Part shown: in pieces, positions 1-9,281 of the stretch
Layout of the letters: each line of letters opens with the position of its first letter
How positions within the stretch are numbered: position 1 is the first letter of the stretch
From: an uncultured Duncaniella sp.
Lineage (GTDB): Bacteria > Bacteroidota > Bacteroidia > Bacteroidales > Muribaculaceae
Length of the DNA stretch: 49,287 bases
NCBI GenBank assembly: GCA_910577335.1
Contig: CAJTMJ010000024.1
Span: forward strand, 1 to 49,287
Reading direction: 5' to 3'
Translations under genes and position numbers: made by a program
The notes under the pieces: model-generated
Database searches by the model: none
Told to the model about the DNA's origin: nothing
What the model saw: the letters and a program-made list of their open reading frames with translations, nothing else

Positions 1-28
1 GAACCGAATTTATTTAATTTTTAACCTC

Positions 29-46
29 GTCCATTTTTTAGTGGAC
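29..46 (-). terminator. Weak hairpin downstream of the GH105 gene
   Basis: A 5-bp stem (GTCCA 29-33 with TGGAC 42-46) lies just past the GH105 stop codon. Read on the minus strand it is followed by an AT-rich stretch rather than a clean T run, so termination is only possible. Confidence 0.25.
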
Positions 47-60
47 AGTAGTGATCTCGT

Positions 61-1197
61 TTATTTGATTTTGTATACCTCAGAGCCGGCAAGAAGGAAG
101 CAACCGGTACCGAAGTCGTCAAAGTCAGGAACAGAATCGTAAGCTACGGGCTGACCGTCTTTAGGCTCTTTTCCTGTGCCCTGCACGTAACCGAGGTATC
201 CGTTTTCATGAACGGCATCGTTAACCATAGCATTCCAAGCCTTGGTTACTACCGGAAGATATTTATTGCGATCAAGAATACCGTTATTGATACCGTAAGC
301 CATTCCGTAAACGAAGAGGGCAGTGCCGGTAAGTTCTTTGCCGCCATAATTGCTTTCATCGTGAAGGCTTACATTCCAGAAACCATCCTTGCGCTGGCAT
401 TTTACAAGTGCGTCACACATGGTCTGAAGGTCTTTAATGTAATCGGCACGATGGGGATCATCGGCAGGCAGGTCCTGAAGGGCTCGTACGAGAGCAGCTA
501 CTACCCAGCCGTTACCGCGTGACCAGTAGCAGTTTTTACCGTTAGGTTCCTTGTATGGAGGCACGAAGTCAGCGTCACGCCACCAAAGGCCTTCTTTTTC
601 GTTATAAAGACCACCTGCAAGAGTGTTGCGAGTCCATGAATACATATCCCATGCTTTATCAGCGTAACGCGGGTCACCGGTCACTCTGCTGAGCTTCGTG
701 AGAACGGGCATACCCATCTGTATGGCATCAATCCAAGTCCAGTCGTCAACTTGCGGAGTGTTGACGAGCATGTTCATAGTGCCCTTGGTCTTGGTGAGCA
801 TGTGTGGCTCGGGTGTGAGGCAGTAAAGGTCAATGTATGTCTGGGCAGCACAATAATTGTCGGCGTTGCGTGTGGTAGTATCGTCACGGCGCATACCCCA
901 TTTATGCTTGTCAGCCCATTCGATTGCATAGTCGTAATAGCGGTTGTCTGGATAGATAGAGTGGAGTGCCATAAGCCCTTCGAAGTATATGCCACGAGTC
1001 CAGATATTTGCCTCATAAACTTTTTTACGAGAATAATATGGGATACCCTGATATGGATCCGGGTGTTTGCGCATATAATGGTCATTTACCTTGATAAGGG
1101 TTTTCAAAGTCTGCTCACGAGGAGGAAGTTGCTCGGTGGCACCGAAAACCGGAATAGCCATGATGGCTGTAAGAGCAAGAAGTGCGAATTTCTTCAT
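61..1197 (-). CDS. GH105 unsaturated rhamnogalacturonyl hydrolase
   Basis: 378 residues with a signal peptide (about residues 1-19, ending VFGA), so probably periplasmic. The rest looks like one (alpha/alpha)6 barrel of the YteR/GH105 type, near the usual family length. The segment WIDAIQMGMPVL, with D157, matches the catalytic Asp region of YteR-like enzymes. The family hydrates the 4,5-unsaturated galacturonate that pectate or rhamnogalacturonan lyases leave at the non-reducing end, releasing it from rhamnose. It is last in a minus-strand run behind GH106 (81 bp gap) and a six-hairpin lipoprotein, which fits late steps of rhamnogalacturonan breakdown. GH88 is the nearest alternative; the rhamnogalacturonan neighbours favour GH105. 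Confidence 0.85.
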   Translation of the reverse strand: MKKFALLALTAIMAIPVFGATEQLPPREQTLKTLIKVNDHYMRKHPDPYQGIPYYSRKKVYEANIWTRGIYFEGLMALHSIYPDNRYYDYAIEWADKHKWGMRRDDTTTRNADNYCAAQTYIDLYCLTPEPHMLTKTKGTMNMLVNTPQVDDWTWIDAIQMGMPVLTKLSRVTGDPRYADKAWDMYSWTRNTLAGGLYNEKEGLWWRDADFVPPYKEPNGKNCYWSRGNGWVVAALVRALQDLPADDPHRADYIKDLQTMCDALVKCQRKDGFWNVSLHDESNYGGKELTGTALFVYGMAYGINNGILDRNKYLPVVTKAWNAMVNDAVHENGYLGYVQGTGKEPKDGQPVAYDSVPDFDDFGTGCFLLAGSEVYKIK

Positions 1198-1278
1198 GGT
1201 GAAATTTATTAATTGTTTAATGTTATTCGATAATTTAGACTGATTTAAACACGCTGATGCTATGCTTAAATCAAGATA

Positions 1279-4065
1279 TTATTTTGATAGGGTGAGAGGT
1301 ATGAGTGTGACTGTAGAGTTGAGTCCAGAGGGAACGGTATCCCAGTCTCCGAAGCTGAACTGTCGCTCATTAGTGACGCTTGCGATATTTGCGTCCTTGA
1401 AGATACGCCATTTCACGCCACGGCGCTCATAGTCGGCTATGCGGTTGGCTTGAAGATTGGTCACGTCGATATCGATGCGGTTATCGCCCGGACGGAGCCA
1501 TTTGCCTATTTCAAGACGGAACGGTACGTTCCAAGCTGTGCCTGCGTATTCTCCGTTGACGTATACTCTTGCGCTTTCACGTACATCGCCAAGGTCAAGC
1601 ATCCATTCATCGGCTGAAGACGGGTCGGGGATGTTGATGTTTACGGTGTAGCGTCCTGTGCCTACGTTTACTTTAGCAAGCGAGTCGGGGAGATTGGTCC
1701 ATGCAGTGAGTGTATCGGTGTCGAACACTGTTTTTATTTCAGGCTCACTTTCAGGGAAAGATATGCTCCAGCCCTTGGTGATTGCAATAGGTGTACCTGT
1801 CTTTTCGACATATCTCCATGCCGGTGCTGAAACTGCTTTCGGGAAGGTCTTTAAAAGGAGCGATTCTCCGGGAGCGAGTTGAAGTCTTACCTGCGTGTTG
1901 CCGGCGTCGTCTTTTCGTAGTTGCGCCATGCCTGATTTCCCTGTTACAGGATCAAATATCTCTGCCGCAGCCGCATCGGTGGCGAGGTTAACCCATCCGT
2001 TGATTGGAGAATTGGTTAGAAGCGAGATGAAATAGTTGTGACCGCCGACTTCATTGATCCGACGTATCATCATCGCATGATTCTGAGTGCGAATTGTTTC
2101 CGGCTTTGCTCCGGTCAATGAGAGTGTAGATGCGAAATCAGGACCTGTGATGAAACGACCTTTACCCTCTTTCAATTCAGAAGGTGTGGCAGAGGTTCCG
2201 GGAAGGCGTTTGGCAATCTCTTTAAATTCCTTGCGCCGCTTTTCGAGATGTCCGAATCCGGGTACATCCTCAGGCTGAGAGCCTACAAACACTATGGTAG
2301 CACCCTGATCGGCAAGATCAATGAGACGTGAAAGGGTTGACGGCTGCATCAATTTCACAGGTGGAACAACTACAGCTTTGTAGCGGGCATTTCCCTCACC
2401 GCTAACTGTGCCATCAGGATTAACATGCAATGATTCCAAAAGTTTGTCTGACACATAGTCAAGGTCATAACCAGCGTTTATAATCTCATTCACGGCACGT
2501 TTCACTTCCGGCATACGCTGATCCATTTTGTGGATGTCGAACATGAGATAGGGACTGCCACCTTGCTCATACCATATATCCTCCAAGGGGAAATATAGAA
2601 GGAAGTCATTGTCCGGCTCACCTGCGGTCAGGAATGCCTGACACCGTGTTATATAACGGAATAATTCTCCCGCATCACCCCAAATTGAGTTGGTGGGTGA
2701 CATATTGATGGAGGCATAGAACATCCATCCGGGGAAATCAACACCTTTTGGTGAATAGGGTGATCCATGGAAGTATACATGGTTAACACCTGAACAGAGC
2801 ATCTGGTCTATTTCAGGTTTGCATCGGGCAAGTGATGTGCGGAAATGCTGGGTGAGCCAAGTGAGTGTTTCGGCTGATGTGAGCTTTTTACCTGTGACAT
2901 GCGCTGCAGATGATGCGAATTTCAGCACGGCGGGGTCGGCATCGCTTGGGCGAGAGGCACCGTTGCGCACAAGCCCGGGGATGTCGAAGTCGGTCTGTCC
3001 GAACGATTCACATTCAGGAATATCCACTGCCGCATATAAGTCGATGATGTTGGTGGGAGAGCCATGTGACTGATTGCGGATACGAGCACCTTTTTTGTTA
3101 GCCCAGTCAGTCCATACACGTGTGAAATTCTCATAAAGCATACGACCGAGAGTGCTACGATAGTCACGGAGAACACGTGCGCGAAGGTCGGAATGATTAT
3201 CAGTAGCTGCAAATTCGGGAAGATAAAGTTGTAGTTTATAGCCATGTTCACGCTCGAATTCGTCAAACAGCTTCTGATCCCAGTCAGAACCGTATACCTC
3301 GTAGGAGTCGTTAAAGAAGGTGTTGGGGAGAATGTTGTCATGACCGGCAAAAGCCTTGTCAAATTTGGCAAGATAATTCTTTACGGCAATGCTGTCGTAA
3401 TGATTGAGCACGTAGCCTTCACCTCCGGGGGCCGCGCGTTTAACCTTTTGGAATGTCCTTCCGGCAAAGAGCGCATATATTTTCCAGTCACCTTTGGGGG
3501 CTTTCCAATTAAGGAGCGAGTCTTTACCCACATATTTAGTGACATCTATACGTTTGTCACCGTTGGCGGCAACGACGGCTTGAAGAGTGGCAACACTCTG
3601 CTGGCGAGGGTCTGATACACGTATCTTATCTTTGAGCTTTTTACCGCCGGGCAGATTCCATGTTTCGATAATCTGCTTTTGAGCGCTTTCATCGGTGGTT
3701 ATTTCCGGACCGCCGAAGGGCCAGCCGGTACCATTGTTCATGTCAATCTGTAAGCCGAGACGATCACCCTCCTTAATGGTATAGGCTAACATATCCATCC
3801 ATTTGTCAGAGAGATAGGGTATGTCATTCTTTTCATTGCCCTGCACACCATAGATAGGTGTTATTTCTACACCTCCCATCCCCTTTTTGGCAAATTCTTC
3901 AAGGTTGAAAGTCAGCCCTTCAGGGTCAACGGCGCTTCCGAGCCACCACCAGCGGGTGAATGGTCTGTTTTCTGTGATCTCGGGATACCAGTCGGTAGCC
4001 TCTGCCGCCGCAGGGAATAACCCTGCGGCAAGCATGGCTGCGAATGTTATAAATCGGATTTTCAT
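1279..4065 (-). CDS. GH106 family alpha-L-rhamnosidase, secreted
   Basis: 928 residues with a signal peptide (about 1-21). The N-terminal part has the typical GH106 opening RPFTRWWWLGSA followed by KKGMGGVEITPIYG. A large TIM-barrel-like catalytic region follows, then a C-terminal beta-sandwich (about 780-925) with LDLGDVRESARVYVNGEYAG and NVTNLQANRI-like features of galactose-binding-like domains. GH106 enzymes remove alpha-L-rhamnose from rhamnogalacturonan side structures or backbone ends. It sits between the six-hairpin lipoprotein gene (76 bp gap) and the GH105 gene, probably in one operon. The length is normal for the family. I did not assign individual catalytic glutamates. Confidence 0.85.
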   Translation of the reverse strand: MKIRFITFAAMLAAGLFPAAAEATDWYPEITENRPFTRWWWLGSAVDPEGLTFNLEEFAKKGMGGVEITPIYGVQGNEKNDIPYLSDKWMDMLAYTIKEGDRLGLQIDMNNGTGWPFGGPEITTDESAQKQIIETWNLPGGKKLKDKIRVSDPRQQSVATLQAVVAANGDKRIDVTKYVGKDSLLNWKAPKGDWKIYALFAGRTFQKVKRAAPGGEGYVLNHYDSIAVKNYLAKFDKAFAGHDNILPNTFFNDSYEVYGSDWDQKLFDEFEREHGYKLQLYLPEFAATDNHSDLRARVLRDYRSTLGRMLYENFTRVWTDWANKKGARIRNQSHGSPTNIIDLYAAVDIPECESFGQTDFDIPGLVRNGASRPSDADPAVLKFASSAAHVTGKKLTSAETLTWLTQHFRTSLARCKPEIDQMLCSGVNHVYFHGSPYSPKGVDFPGWMFYASINMSPTNSIWGDAGELFRYITRCQAFLTAGEPDNDFLLYFPLEDIWYEQGGSPYLMFDIHKMDQRMPEVKRAVNEIINAGYDLDYVSDKLLESLHVNPDGTVSGEGNARYKAVVVPPVKLMQPSTLSRLIDLADQGATIVFVGSQPEDVPGFGHLEKRRKEFKEIAKRLPGTSATPSELKEGKGRFITGPDFASTLSLTGAKPETIRTQNHAMMIRRINEVGGHNYFISLLTNSPINGWVNLATDAAAAEIFDPVTGKSGMAQLRKDDAGNTQVRLQLAPGESLLLKTFPKAVSAPAWRYVEKTGTPIAITKGWSISFPESEPEIKTVFDTDTLTAWTNLPDSLAKVNVGTGRYTVNINIPDPSSADEWMLDLGDVRESARVYVNGEYAGTAWNVPFRLEIGKWLRPGDNRIDIDVTNLQANRIADYERRGVKWRIFKDANIASVTNERQFSFGDWDTVPSGLNSTVTLIPLTLSK

Positions 4066-4141
4066 TAGAATTTCAGAGGAAGAGATTACTGGTTAAGATT
4101 TATGTGAGTTAAAGATATTAATGTTTTGTATGTCGGTCAGT

Positions 4142-6256
4142 TTAGGGGAGCGGTTTGATCCCTTCCCAGCGCACGTCCCAAGTGCCGTCTTTCGGGAATC
4201 CCGGATTTTTCTCGGTACATCCGTCCCAACCGGCGCACATGAGAGCGACTGTTGTGAGAAGACCGCCGTTGCCGGGGAGGTAGCAGCGCAAACGGTTATC
4301 CTGATAGTTATGCCCGTTGGGAAGATAGGTGTTTGTGCGCTTATCCATCAGGATAGCGTTGATCGCTTTCTCCGGGTGACCGAGGCGTGTGGCACACATT
4401 GCGGTGGTAGGATAGTCCCAACCCCAAGTTTTATCCCAATTCCAGTTGTCATAAATCCAGTCAAAGGTAGAATCCATGATGTCGGGCTTCACGAGGTCGC
4501 ATTGCGGAAGAACGCCGACAGCTGCAAGGACCGCCATGTGGTCGGAAGTGAAGCGGATATCCTCGTATGTCTGCGGAGCTGTTTCAGCTGCGAGATACAG
4601 ATTGTCTTTGGCTGCGAGGGGTGAAAGTTTGGCAATGATTGTGTCCCATTTCTCATTTCTGGGTTCGCCCTTACGTTCACGCCATTTCTGAGCTGTTGAA
4701 AGTGCGTAATGCCAATAAGAGAGTTCGAAGGGCGGATTTACTGTCTCAGCCGCACGAAGGGTTTCCTGTGCGGGTATAATACCCTTAAGGATATATCGGT
4801 CGTTTTCTGCATCGTAGTCGGCAAATGAACCCATAAATTCAGCGGTTTGCTGAACGAGGTCATAATATTGATCAAGTACCTTCTGTTGTTCTTCCGGATT
4901 AGCTCGGTAAAGAAGTTCGGCAAGATAAATGAGGTGAGGTTGTTGCCAAATCAGGAATGAACCAACCTTTGATGGTGCTTCCAATCCTGACGGGTCGGTC
5001 ATTTTCATCCAGCGGAGTCCTTCATAGCCCTGACGCTGTGCGATATCTTTGGCTACATCAGTTACCGAACCATACCAAGGAAGGGTACGGGCAAGGAGGT
5101 TTTCATGTCCGAAGAGGGCGAATTGGGCTTGATGCCACCAAATCATTTCCATGTGGAATTTACCAAACCATGAATTGTATGTCAGACCGGTTTCCTGAGG
5201 AGGTGTGGCGCCGGCACAATTTGTGGCGAGCAAATATTGTGAGAGAACAACACGGCGTTCAAGTTCTGCGGCACGAGGGTCAGTACAATGGCTGAAATCT
5301 ACCACGCCCCCCTTATTCCAGAAATTCTGCCAATAGTCAGCAGCGGCTGTGAATGTGTCATCGACTGACGGGTTGGGCGAGTCGGGTTTCTCTGGTGAGA
5401 AAGTGGCTGTGAACGACCATGAGTCAGCTGTCGGGGTCAATGTTACGGCGTTTGGTCCGCTTGCAACCGGTGTGTCGGCTCCGGTCCATGCGAGATCAAC
5501 GTAGTAAGATGTGGAATCCAATGTGTGACGCAGCAGCGCATGGTTGGCAGCCGACTCTACTATTTCAGTGGAGTGGAGGTCATCTTTAGTCCAGTCGCAG
5601 GCATCATCGCTATGACCTCCGGTCGGGTAGGGGAAGCGAATCGCTACCGGGATATGTTTTTCACTGGTGATAGTGGCGGCGATCATGTCACGCTCGGGGT
5701 GGCATGAAGTCTGCACTGCTACAGGAGTGCCGTCATATTTGAATGACGAACGTATTTCGCCGTTCCACATGTCAAGAGTCTGGTCTATGTCGGTCACCTG
5801 TTCCGGTGTCATGTCGGCGAATCCGATTGTGCCGAGGTGAAGACGATGCGGATTGATGCGATACCAGTTTGCTGCATCTTTATTTCTGCCATCCTCGTTA
5901 AATTGCACGGAGTAAGGCTCCATTCTGCCACGTCCGAAGTCGTAATCCTTCAAAGTCTCATCGTGACGAAGGTTTTCGGGATTGGGGAAACTGTGCCAGC
6001 CCCATTCGCTCTGTGTCCCGAGGGGCACACCTTTAGTATAAGTCTGAGGGAAGGTCTGAAGTCCTGTGACGTCAACAGTGTAAGCGAAGCCACCGTTACC
6101 GACGGTGAGTGATGCCAATGTGTCAATCTCGGTTACGTGTGGGTTGTTACGTTCCACAAGAGCTTGGCGGTCGATAGGCGCTGAGTCGCTGTTGCAACCG
6201 GCTATTGCCAATGGCAATGATAATGCGAGGAGATGCTTAAATCCGGAGATGTTCAT
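4142..6256 (-). CDS. Six-hairpin glycosidase-like lipoprotein of unassigned family
   Basis: 704 residues. The N-terminus has a lipobox (LAIAGC, Cys21), so the protein is a lipoprotein, possibly surface exposed. The N-terminal half looks like a beta-sandwich (VGNGGFAYTVDVTGLQTFP). From about residue 340 the sequence is Trp/His-rich and helical (FGKFHMEMIWWHQAQFALFG, then WGWDYPTTAMCATRLG near the end), as in (alpha/alpha)6 barrel enzymes of the GH65/GH95/GH63 type. I cannot place it in a numbered family. It is first in the minus-strand run with GH106 and GH105, so a role in trimming rhamnogalacturonan oligosaccharides is inferred. A good promoter match lies upstream at 6380-6411. Confidence 0.6.
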   Translation of the reverse strand: MNISGFKHLLALSLPLAIAGCNSDSAPIDRQALVERNNPHVTEIDTLASLTVGNGGFAYTVDVTGLQTFPQTYTKGVPLGTQSEWGWHSFPNPENLRHDETLKDYDFGRGRMEPYSVQFNEDGRNKDAANWYRINPHRLHLGTIGFADMTPEQVTDIDQTLDMWNGEIRSSFKYDGTPVAVQTSCHPERDMIAATITSEKHIPVAIRFPYPTGGHSDDACDWTKDDLHSTEIVESAANHALLRHTLDSTSYYVDLAWTGADTPVASGPNAVTLTPTADSWSFTATFSPEKPDSPNPSVDDTFTAAADYWQNFWNKGGVVDFSHCTDPRAAELERRVVLSQYLLATNCAGATPPQETGLTYNSWFGKFHMEMIWWHQAQFALFGHENLLARTLPWYGSVTDVAKDIAQRQGYEGLRWMKMTDPSGLEAPSKVGSFLIWQQPHLIYLAELLYRANPEEQQKVLDQYYDLVQQTAEFMGSFADYDAENDRYILKGIIPAQETLRAAETVNPPFELSYWHYALSTAQKWRERKGEPRNEKWDTIIAKLSPLAAKDNLYLAAETAPQTYEDIRFTSDHMAVLAAVGVLPQCDLVKPDIMDSTFDWIYDNWNWDKTWGWDYPTTAMCATRLGHPEKAINAILMDKRTNTYLPNGHNYQDNRLRCYLPGNGGLLTTVALMCAGWDGCTEKNPGFPKDGTWDVRWEGIKPLP

Positions 6257-6379
6257 TTTAATTGGTTGATTTCAATTTAAGGTAAAATAGAATGACGTAA
6301 GATTAAATTTGCACATAAATACGCATGTCCGAAGATGGATTTACGTATATTCAATGGCATAGAATATTGCAATTTAGTG

Positions 6380-6411
6380 CAAAGGTAGTTTTTAATATCG
6401 TGACAGGCAAA
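6380..6411 (-). promoter_or_regulatory. Bacteroidota-type promoter for the GH106/GH105 run
   Basis: On the minus strand, TTTG (plus-strand CAAA 6408-6411), a 20-bp spacer and TACCTTTG (plus-strand 6380-6387) fit the -33/-7 consensus exactly. Transcription would start near 6373, leaving a leader of roughly 115 nt before the lipoprotein gene. Confidence 0.6.
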
Positions 6412-6450
6412 TTTTAGAGTGTTTTTTCATCGGAATAGATTAAAAATGAT

Positions 6451-6458
6451 TACCTTTG
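6451..6458 (+). promoter_or_regulatory. Possible -7 box for the CE12/GH28 pair
   Basis: TACCTTTG matches the Bacteroidota -7 box and lies 38 bp before the CE12-like ATG. No clear TTTG occurs at the right distance upstream; only a T run at 6422-6427. It diverges from the 6380-6411 promoter, so both transcripts share one control region. Confidence 0.4.
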
Positions 6459-6495
6459 TGTTAAAATTCTAAAAACCCTTAATATCCAAATTATC

Positions 6496-7347
6496 ATGAA
6501 ATTTTTATCATCATTTTTTGTGGCATTGGCTTTGCCTGTGGTTGCCATGGCTTCTGAACCTGCTGACACAGTGACAGTATTTATGATCGGTGACTCAACA
6601 ATGGCAAATAAACCTCTCGATAAGGAAAATCAGGAAAGAGGATGGGGACAGATGCTCCCGATTTATTTTGACGGTGCTATAAAGATTGACAATCACGCTG
6701 TTAATGGCAGGAGTAGTAAGAGCTTTATTGACGAGGGACGTTGGGAGAAGGTGCGTGAACAGATTCAGCCGGGTGACTATGTGATAATACAGTTTGGTCA
6801 CAATGACGAAAAGAACAAAGATGCACGCCGTTACACCGTTCCCGGAGGCTCATTTGACGAGAATTTGAAGAAGTTCGTTAATGAAACTCGTGAGAAAGGT
6901 GGAACACCGATATTAATGAATGCGATTGTGCGTCGTAATTTCCCGCAGAATAATGGCGATGTAGCCGAGGATACCGATGATCAGCGTAAGACATGGACTA
7001 AGAACTTTGAGAACTATCCCAAGGAAGGTGTGATTTTGGTGGATACCCATGGTGAGTATCTTAACTCTCCCCGTAACGTTGCCAAAGAAATGAATGTTGT
7101 GTTTGTGGATATGAATAAACTTACCCATGAACTGGTGCAGACTCTTGGTGCTACGTTATCAAAGGAGATGTATATGTGGATACCTGCCGGGAAATATGAA
7201 TTTTGCCCTAACGGCAGGATTGATAATACTCACCTGAATGTGCTTGGCGGAATACTTGTGTCACGTCTTGCTGCCAATGAATTGGCAAAACAGGTTCCGG
7301 GCTTGCGTCCGTACATACGTAAGACTGTAAACAATCTTAATAATTAA
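6496..7347 (+). CDS. Rhamnogalacturonan acetylesterase, CE12-like SGNH hydrolase
   Basis: 283 residues with a signal peptide (about 1-20). The four SGNH blocks are visible: GDST with nucleophile S34, NGRSS around G71, GHND with N103, and DNTHLN with D243 and H246. This arrangement and length fit CE12 rhamnogalacturonan acetylesterases, which remove O-acetyl groups from galacturonate in rhamnogalacturonan I so that lyases and hydrolases can act. The GH28 gene begins 24 bp downstream in the same direction, so the two are probably co-transcribed. The start is the ATG followed directly by a good signal peptide. Confidence 0.85.
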   Translation: MKFLSSFFVALALPVVAMASEPADTVTVFMIGDSTMANKPLDKENQERGWGQMLPIYFDGAIKIDNHAVNGRSSKSFIDEGRWEKVREQIQPGDYVIIQFGHNDEKNKDARRYTVPGGSFDENLKKFVNETREKGGTPILMNAIVRRNFPQNNGDVAEDTDDQRKTWTKNFENYPKEGVILVDTHGEYLNSPRNVAKEMNVVFVDMNKLTHELVQTLGATLSKEMYMWIPAGKYEFCPNGRIDNTHLNVLGGILVSRLAANELAKQVPGLRPYIRKTVNNLNN

Positions 7348-7371
7348 GCTTACACCATAAATTTATTGCAA

Positions 7372-8643
7372 ATGAAACGATTTCTTAAGCCTGCGGCGTT
7401 TTTCGTTGCGGCGATTATCGGTTGTGTTACCGGTAATGCAAAGGATTATGTGATTACACAGCATGGAGTGTTGAACGACAGCACAGTGGTTCAGACCTCC
7501 AAGATTCAGTCAGTGATTGACCTTGCGGAGAGCGAGGGCGGTGGCACCATTGTAGTACCGAAGGGTACATATCTTACCGGCGGACTTTTCTTTAAGCCCG
7601 GAACCAAACTTCGTGTCGAGGAAGGTGGATGTATCAAGGGATCCGATGATATTTCAGACTACCCGCTGATACCTTCACGCATGGAGGGTAGAAGCATTTA
7701 CTACTATGCCGCACTTATCAACGCATACCATGTTGACGGATTCGAGATAACCGGTCCCGGCATTATCAATGGTAATGGCGCAAAATACTGGGATGAGTTT
7801 TGGGCATTGCGAGCTGAGCGTGCCAAGGTGGGTAAGTCGTGCACTAACCTTGAGGTGCGTCGTCCGAGACTCGTGTTCCTCTGGGGTTGCGATAATGTGA
7901 AGTTGAGCGGTGTCAAACTTCGTAATTCTGCGTTTTGGACTACACATCTCTACCAGTGCAATTTTATATTGATAGAAAATTGCCACATATATGCGCCAAC
8001 AAAACCTGTGAAAGCTCCGAGCAGCGATGCCATTGACCTCGATGTGTGCAGCAATGTTGTCATCAGGGGATGTTATCTCGACTGCAATGATGATGGCGTC
8101 TGCATAAAGGGGGGCAAGGGTGTCTATGCTCATGTTTCCTCTGAAAATGGAATAGTTGAGAATGTGCTCGTGGAGGATTGTACGTTTGGTCCGAATCTTC
8201 ACGGGACACTTACCATGGGTAGCGAGTGTATACATGCGAAAAACATCATGCTGCGTAATTGCAAGGTGAATAACACATGCGCACTGTTGAGGTTTAAGAT
8301 GCGCCCCGAGACATATCAAATATATGAAAATATAACTGTAAGCAATGTCACGGGCAAGTGTGGATCTATATTTGATATGAAGCCTTGGAAACAGTTCTTT
8401 GACCTTGAAGGATCGAACGAAAAACCGTTTGGCACTGTCAAGAATATCACCATAGAGAATGTGGATGTCGATTGTCGCTCATTCGGTACTATTGCCGGGA
8501 ATCCTAACGACGTTGTAAGCAACGTGCTTCTCAAAAATATAAACATAAAGGCAGAGGATGCTAAATTCGTATGTGAATATCCTCAGGTAAAGTTTGAAAA
8601 TGTGGTGATCAACGGCAAAAAGGTAGCCAATCCGGCAAAATAA
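7372..8643 (+). CDS. GH28 family pectinase (polygalacturonase or rhamnogalacturonan hydrolase)
   Basis: About 423 residues from the ATG at 7372; an in-frame TTG six bases earlier is a less likely start. A signal peptide is followed by a right-handed beta-helix. The GH28 acidic residues are present in modified context: SSDAID (D219, D222) and CNDDGVCIK (D240, D241), with RFKM standing for the usual RIK and GSE where many enzymes have GHG. The family hydrolyses alpha-1,4-galacturonan or alternating rhamnogalacturonan by inversion. The replaced GHG suggests an exo-acting or rhamnogalacturonan-specific member rather than a classic endo-polygalacturonase (inference). It follows the CE12-like gene closely. 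Confidence 0.85.
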   Translation: MKRFLKPAAFFVAAIIGCVTGNAKDYVITQHGVLNDSTVVQTSKIQSVIDLAESEGGGTIVVPKGTYLTGGLFFKPGTKLRVEEGGCIKGSDDISDYPLIPSRMEGRSIYYYAALINAYHVDGFEITGPGIINGNGAKYWDEFWALRAERAKVGKSCTNLEVRRPRLVFLWGCDNVKLSGVKLRNSAFWTTHLYQCNFILIENCHIYAPTKPVKAPSSDAIDLDVCSNVVIRGCYLDCNDDGVCIKGGKGVYAHVSSENGIVENVLVEDCTFGPNLHGTLTMGSECIHAKNIMLRNCKVNNTCALLRFKMRPETYQIYENITVSNVTGKCGSIFDMKPWKQFFDLEGSNEKPFGTVKNITIENVDVDCRSFGTIAGNPNDVVSNVLLKNINIKAEDAKFVCEYPQVKFENVVINGKKVANPAK

Positions 8644-8671
8644 GAATAAACCATAGAACGCATATATAGAT

Positions 8672-8712
8672 TGAGCCCCTTGAATTGTGATTTCCACAAT
8701 TCAAGGGGCTCA
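8672..8712. terminator. Bidirectional hairpin between GH28 and bcp
   Basis: A perfect 18-bp inverted repeat (8672-8689 with 8695-8712) with a 5-base loop sits between two convergent genes. Both flanks are AT-rich, so it can serve as terminator for both. Confidence 0.75.
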
Positions 8713-8726
8713 GTCTTAGATTTTAA

Positions 8727-9182
8727 TTATGCCTTGATGAGCTTGATGAGCTGTTCGCCGGCGTTTTTGGTGTCAACTTTGTTGATGATATGGGTGATGT
8801 TATGGTCAGCATCGGTTACAAATGTTGTGCGGACTGTCCCCATATATTCACGACCTGCCATCTTTTTCTTTTGCCATACTCCAAAGGCTTGGTTAACCTC
8901 GGTGGTGGGGTCGGAAAGCAGTAAGAACGGAAGTGTATACTTGTCGGCGAATTTCACATGACTTGCAATCGAATCTTTGCTGATGCCGATTACCTCATAT
9001 CCTAAATCCTTCAGCTCTTTATTGTAGTCTCTTATAGAGCAAGCCTCGGCTGTGCAGCCGGGAGTGTTGTCCTTGGGATAGAAATATATAATCAAGGGCT
9101 TTCCGGCGAAATCCGATTCCCTTACCTCTTTGCCTTCAATGTTAAGTCCCAAATTCTCAGGGATTTTATCTCCGATATTCAT
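8727..9182 (-). CDS. bcp: Thioredoxin-dependent peroxiredoxin, Bcp/PrxQ type
   Basis: 151 residues, full length for the family, with no signal peptide (cytoplasmic). The peroxidatic motif reads DNTPGCTAEACSIRDY, with the peroxidatic Cys in PGCT and a second Cys five residues later as in atypical two-Cys PrxQ enzymes. The family reduces hydroperoxides with electrons from thioredoxin. It stands alone between a convergent GH28 gene and a divergent glycosyltransferase gene, and has its own well-matched promoter at 9227-9258. Confidence 0.9.
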   Translation of the reverse strand: MNIGDKIPENLGLNIEGKEVRESDFAGKPLIIYFYPKDNTPGCTAEACSIRDYNKELKDLGYEVIGISKDSIASHVKFADKYTLPFLLLSDPTTEVNQAFGVWQKKKMAGREYMGTVRTTFVTDADHNITHIINKVDTKNAGEQLIKLIKA

Positions 9183-9226
9183 AATTAGTCAGATTAAAAA
9201 TGATGGTTATAATATACTTATAGCAA

Positions 9227-9258
9227 CAAAATTAATGTATTCTTGTTTCATACGCAAA
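9227..9258 (-). promoter_or_regulatory. Promoter of the bcp gene
   Basis: On the minus strand, TTTG (plus-strand CAAA 9255-9258), a 20-bp spacer and TAATTTTG (plus-strand 9227-9234) fit the Bacteroidota consensus. The leader would be about 40 nt. Confidence 0.55.
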
Positions 9259-9269
9259 CCAAAATTAAT

Positions 9270-9277
9270 TAACTTTG
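9270..9277 (+). promoter_or_regulatory. -7 box directly before the GT2 start codon
   Basis: TAACTTTG ends only four bases before the glycosyltransferase ATG at 9282, so transcription would begin at or near the start codon. The -33 region is weak (TTG near 9243). Confidence 0.4.
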
Positions 9278-9281
9278 TGGT

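Noticed and set aside
7675..8319. 214-codon minus-strand frame within GH28
   Set aside because: Antisense to a gene with complete GH28 catalytic motifs; no independent signals.
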